A stretch of DNA of 64,000 nt from Trileptium ribeirensis (taxonomy: Eukaryota > Nematoda > Enoplea > Enoplida > Thoracostomopsidae): assembly GCA_030248225.1 (NCBI GenBank), contig JASANE010030191.1:62001-126000 (forward strand), in the 5' to 3' direction. The notes beneath the pieces were generated by a model. It worked only from the letters and a program-made list of their open reading frames with translations, was not told the origin of the DNA and did no database searches. The position numbers and the translations under genes are program-made. This document shows, piece after piece, positions 60,340 through 64,000 of the stretch (positions are counted from its first letter, which is position 1; each line of letters starts with the position of its first letter).

Positions 60340-60595
60340 GTAATTGCAATTTTCCATGTTTCCATGCCTTTGCATTGCAACAATCATATCGTTTTTGCTG
60401 GATATATATTATCTGAAAATACGTTTTTCTGCAGATCGCACTCCATTTTATGTAAGACTTCAATAACATTCGAAATAAAAGCAGTAATATTGAGTTTTGT
60501 AATAACTGTTTTTGTCAGGATAATCATTTTTGGTGTCACCTCTGGGCAGCCGCCGAAATTCTGGGGCCTTTCCCTTTGTGGAGAGGCCAGAACAA
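60340..60595. repeat. Family H copy
   Basis: Matches 10170-10500 in order; it ends GGGCAGCCGCCGAAATTC, then TGTGGAGAGGCCAG. Confidence 0.55.
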
Positions 60596-61205
60596 CACCC
60601 ATAAAGCACAAGCAGTTGCGGAGATATTACCGTTTTCGCGTATTTTGAGTGTTATGGTTTCATTCAAATAAACCATTTTAAACAAACATTGCTGCGTAAA
60701 TAATTACAGCGAATTGCTTTACATAATAGGACCGAAAACAGCCATATAGCTCGAGCGGTTGCGGAAATATTGCCGTTTTCAGGTGTCCCAACCCCATCCT
60801 CCACCTCTCCTCCCGGCGCAGTCTCAGACGGCGAAGGCAATGCACCCCCTCCGCACAGGGCTCGGTCAATCCATGGCCATAAATTACACAAACAATGGTA
60901 ATGTCTCCGCAACCTCTCAAGTATATATAAATGTTTTTGGTCTCATTTTGTTGAGCAATTCATCTTGCCTTGCTATCGTCAATATTTACATAGCCTCTCG
61001 AGCTATTTATCGTCTTATTTTGCAGCGTAATTTATCAACTATGTACTTACACATTGCGAGTACAATAACCTTGTATATATCTTCTCAAATATTCAAGCGA
61101 AATGGTTCATTTTGTAATTTAATGCTCAAAATAACTGGGTCCATCTCTTTAAATATTCAACACTCAGAATCCACCATTTTGGCGAGAAACTAGACAAACT
61201 GCTAG
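60596..61205. repeat. Family D copy
   Basis: Unit phrases such as GCGGAGATATTACCG, CTCATTTTGTTGAGCAATTC and CCTCTCGAGCTATTTAT recur. The 3' end (AACACTCAGAATCCACCATT, then GCTAGTTGTG) matches 14280-14345. Confidence 0.6.
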
Positions 61206-61307
61206 TTGTGAACAGCTATTTTGGATAAAACTTAAGGGATTGATTTTCTGCTGGGTAGCTGCTTTTGTCGTTATATGCAACACGGCCGAATTTGTTTTTA
61301 TTCTGGG

Positions 61308-61717
61308 CTCTCCAAATTAAGGGGGCCGTGGCATTTTTTTGGTTCAAATGGTTCAGAACAGGTGCCCCCGGTTCATGCCCCCTGGCAAAATTTTGGGCTC
61401 CCCCCCGGTTCACCGTCTCTTCGAAAATTTTTTGTTTCCAATCGGTCCAAAGTTCATGACATTTGATCAAAATTTGTATTAAAATTCCGTTATGAAGCCA
61501 AAAATTTCGCAAATTTTGTCAAAATTTGCTTCCAAATCGCTTTTTATCTCCATCAAAACCATTTTAGCAGTGTTTCTGACACGATTTTTAACCGTTTACC
61601 TTTTGGAAAAAGGCCCCTGGCAAAATCGGGCGCCCCCCACCGCTTGGAATCAGGAGGCCCCCTGCTTCATGCGCCCTGGCAAAATTTTCAGCGAATGGAG
61701 AGTCCAGTTTATATCGG
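61308..61717. mobile_element. MITE-like element, family B, ~410 bp
   Basis: Ends CTGGGCTCTCCAAATTAAGG and GGAGAGTCCAG. The interior has mirrored CCTGGCAAAATTTT and CCCCC blocks. Its right end lies only 33 bases upstream of the exon at 61751, so it may supply part of that exon's upstream intron. Confidence 0.65.
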
Positions 61718-61750
61718 ATTTTATTATTTTTTTGAATTGTACCACTCCAG

Positions 61751-61946
61751 GTACGTTCGTGATTTGCTGCTTCACTACGGTCCAGCGCCGCCACATCATC
61801 GCCGTTTTGTAGGACTCCTTTTAACGATTCCCGAACAGCTTCGCAATGATATTGACGTGTACGGTGGACTGGCGAACGCGTTAATGTCCCGTCGGAACCA
61901 AAACGATTACTATGTGGCGGGCAATATCATATACAAAATTCCGGAG
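61751..61946 (+). CDS. Exon of an unrecognised gene
   Basis: Acceptor CACTCCAG, donor CCGGAG before GTAAGA, 196 bases. The open reading is YVRDLLLHYGPAPPHHRRF, then LLTIPEQLRNDIDVYGGLAN and NDYYVAGNIIYKIPE. It is strongly protein-like with clean splice sites. Possibly part of the gene seen at 42434-58237, same strand, but intervening exons with matching phase were not found. Family unknown. Confidence 0.7.
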
Positions 61947-62024
61947 GTAAGAATAATTTATGATTGGCAATGCAAAGTTTTTAGCTTGAAGGTTCAGCTT
62001 GGTTTCTCGTTTTTATTTCCACAG

Positions 62025-62079
62025 AGGACGCTGGATGGAAAATCGTTGAAACTTGCTTTTGTTTGTTTCTCTAGCGAAG
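62025..62079 (+). CDS. Next exon of the same unrecognised gene
   Basis: Acceptor TATTTCCACAG, 55 bases, donor GCGAAG before GTAACC. It continues the previous exon's frame exactly (phase 0) with RTLDGKSLKLAFVCFSSE. Six bases after the donor a family A hAT fragment begins. Confidence 0.65.
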
Positions 62080-62084
62080 GTAAC

Positions 62085-62200
62085 CATGGAGAGTCCGGAA
62101 TTCCAGCTCCGGCGAAAATAGTGTTCCGTCTGCGTTTACGGCAAAACGCAAAACCATACCGGTGTCGGAATTCCGGTTTAAATTTTCCACATTTTTGGTG
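62085..62200 (-). mobile_element. Family A hAT terminal fragment
   Basis: GGAATTCCAGCTCCGGCGAAA and GGAATTCCGGTTTAAA blocks match the right end of family A (compare 39110-39205); the terminal CAGGG is mutated. It lies directly after the donor at 62080. Confidence 0.75.
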
Positions 62201-62284
62201 CTGTTGTGGTGCAAACAAACGTTCTTATATGAGATGTCGTGAGCGGAGTGTACTCCCATAGCCTCGCTAACGGCAAAGTCTTAA

Positions 62285-62640
62285 ATTTTGTCCGTCTGTG
62301 GAGATCATAACTCATCACCGGATGGGTGGATCTTTGCAAAGTTTTTGTTTTTTTATTTTTATTTTGTACTTTCATTTAGTGATCACAATTTCAATCTATT
62401 TGTGCCCTTTCATTAGACGCTAAATCCGCCGACCCGTGTTTCGGGTCAGAATAGGCGCCAAAGATGACAGATCAACTTTGTGAAATTTGGACATCTGGGT
62501 ATCTATCTTTCATGACCTATATCTCGAGATCGAGGCTTCATAGCGAAAAAAACGGAGACCACCCTCCGAAATCAGACAAGAGAAGCAACTTTGCTGCACA
62601 CCACGTTTTTTGTCAGGCGGCAGCGTCAGTGGCTATGGAC
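62285..62640 (-). repeat. Family F copy, inverted
   Basis: The reverse complement matches 9650-9960: GGAGATCATAACTCATC, GGGTGGATCTTTGC, TAGACGCTAAAT and ATATCTCGAGATCGAGG blocks in order. Confidence 0.7.
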
Positions 62641-63194
62641 CTATGATCTCGTTCCAGAGGGATGTGGGGTGTTTTAGGGTCTGCAGACGTATTCCTACAG
62701 AGGATATTTTTTGCTACCACGGGATAGACGGTTTAGGGTATACCGACCAATTTCCACTTGGAATAATTCTTAGCGGCCATTCTCGCTCTGTTTTCACTAG
62801 TTTGCGAGATACTAGTGTACGCAGCTGGCTAGTCCAAACCTCGGAAATTGTAGCCGGGGGACCCCGGCTCACGTGCCGGATTTGCCGGGGGCCAATTTTT
62901 TTACCAGATTTTGTCGCGTTTAGACGTTAATTTTTCTCAGCGGTGGGCTTTGAGCCGCGGTGTACCTCCGTTTTGCCGAGGGGGGCAGCTAAAAATGCCG
63001 GCCCCCCCACTTTGGACTAGCCAGCACAGTGGCCAAATTCTGGTGCAACCACACAAAACAAAATTTTGTCTCAACAAATAGTTTTGTAAAACGTAAGGAG
63101 GACAAAATACTTTCAGTAGGTTTTTTTCATCGTAACCCTGTAGGAATTGTTCTTTTCCAGATTATGTTTAAAAACGCCAGGTGGATGCTTGTAT

Positions 63195-63735
63195 TAGTCC
63201 ATTTAAACAGGATCCGGAACCTGGTCTTCGAAACTTATGTATATATAGCAAAATGGATGAAACGAAGAAATGGATTTAAAATGTACTGAAAATAGGTTTT
63301 ACATAATATATACTTAATGTACTTGCCATGGTTAAAAGAAAAAACGATAAAACCGTGTCAGAAACACTGCCCAAATGGTGTTGATGGAGAAGCTATTTTG
63401 CAGCAAAATTCGCTAAATTTTTGACTTCAGGACCTGAATTTTAGTCAAAGTTTTGATGAAATTAGGGGTACAAAAAATTGGTCAAGAGGCGATGAACTGG
63501 AGGAGCCCAAAACTTTGCAAAGTGGCACAAAGCGGAGCACCCGGTTTTAGCCAGGGGGCACTTGAAAATGCCAGGGGCCCTACCCTCTTCAATTTGGAGA
63601 GCCCAGTAATGTTTATTTATCTATCAATATGTCGGTTTTTGGACCCCTGAGCAAAAATTCCTTCCACTGTACAGCCGTGCTTAAATTGCGTCAAACTGAA
63701 TGTGCTTGTAACGCGTAGAGCGTAGAATAAACGGA
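63195..63735 (+). mobile_element. Family A hAT fragment interrupted by family B
   Basis: 63195-63335 (GGATCCGGAACCTGGTCTTCG and downstream) and 63607-63735 (ATGTTTATTTATC, then CAATATGTCGGTTTTTGGAC) are consecutive parts of family A. Between them, 63336-63606 is family B sequence ending CAATTTGGAGAGCCCAG. Confidence 0.7.
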
Positions 63736-64000
63736 AGTAGTGGTGTAATGCGTTGGAGAAAGTAGTGTAGTGTAATTGAATTCGGAGATGGAGAAGAGCT
63801 AACTTCGGAATCGAAGAATTCTCGCTAGATCGCACTAATGGTGAAAAAGATGGCCGTCCGCTTATTCTTTTCTCTGTAAACAGGATTTCATTATCTCAGC
63901 GTAAACCGATATGGACGTGTGGGGGCTCATATGAAAGCTACGATAGTCTAGATGTGCCTTTTTGGAGGTTTAATTCCGATTCAACACACCCAGGTCCCAC
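63736..64000. other. No recognisable gene
   Basis: Window end; nothing assignable. Confidence 0.5.

Noticed and set aside
62610..62930. 106-codon plus-strand frame after family F
   Set aside because: It overlaps repeat sequence at its start, and no motif or splice signal supports it.

Overview
This is a window of repeat-rich animal nuclear DNA, probably from an invertebrate. Coding sequence sits in small exons bounded by GT and AG, introns run from 1.5 to 14 kb, and most of the DNA is transposon debris: hAT and Merlin DNA transposons, CR1-like and RTE-like non-LTR retrotransposons, and several unnamed short families. There are no operons, prokaryotic ribosome sites, tRNA genes or CRISPR arrays. 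The species cannot be named from the sequence.

Layout. At 0.7-5.4 kb lies a broken transposon-type gene on the minus strand, with a PWWP domain at its N-terminus and a DUF7869-like C-terminal part. Its 3' end was duplicated in tandem, and one copy was later hit by a hAT element that carries a second hAT inside it. Palindrome-headed ~380-bp tandem repeats follow at 5.5-6.7 kb, and an RTE-like reverse transcriptase fossil at 8.4-9.3 kb. From 11.5 to 23.0 kb four exons encode most of a TatD-family nuclease; its introns hold a Merlin transposase fossil and several repeat families. From about 24.6 to 33.4 kb the DNA is more GC-rich and I recognise no gene in it, but it has a 240-bp tandem array and GC-rich hairpins. 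From 34.9 to 38.0 kb four short exons encode an RRM domain, with a decayed duplicate of one exon beside the intact one. A hAT copy with target-site duplications lies at 39.1-40.2 kb. From 42.4 to 62.1 kb there are well-formed exons of one or more genes I do not recognise. Their largest intron (about 14 kb) contains an almost complete CR1-like retrotransposon at 52-55.8 kb.

The TatD, RRM and unrecognised genes all read on the plus strand with no sign of functional linkage. Transposon history gives the clearest signals: three 8-bp hAT target-site duplications can be read directly, and the pre-insertion sites of two of the insertions are also present in the window.
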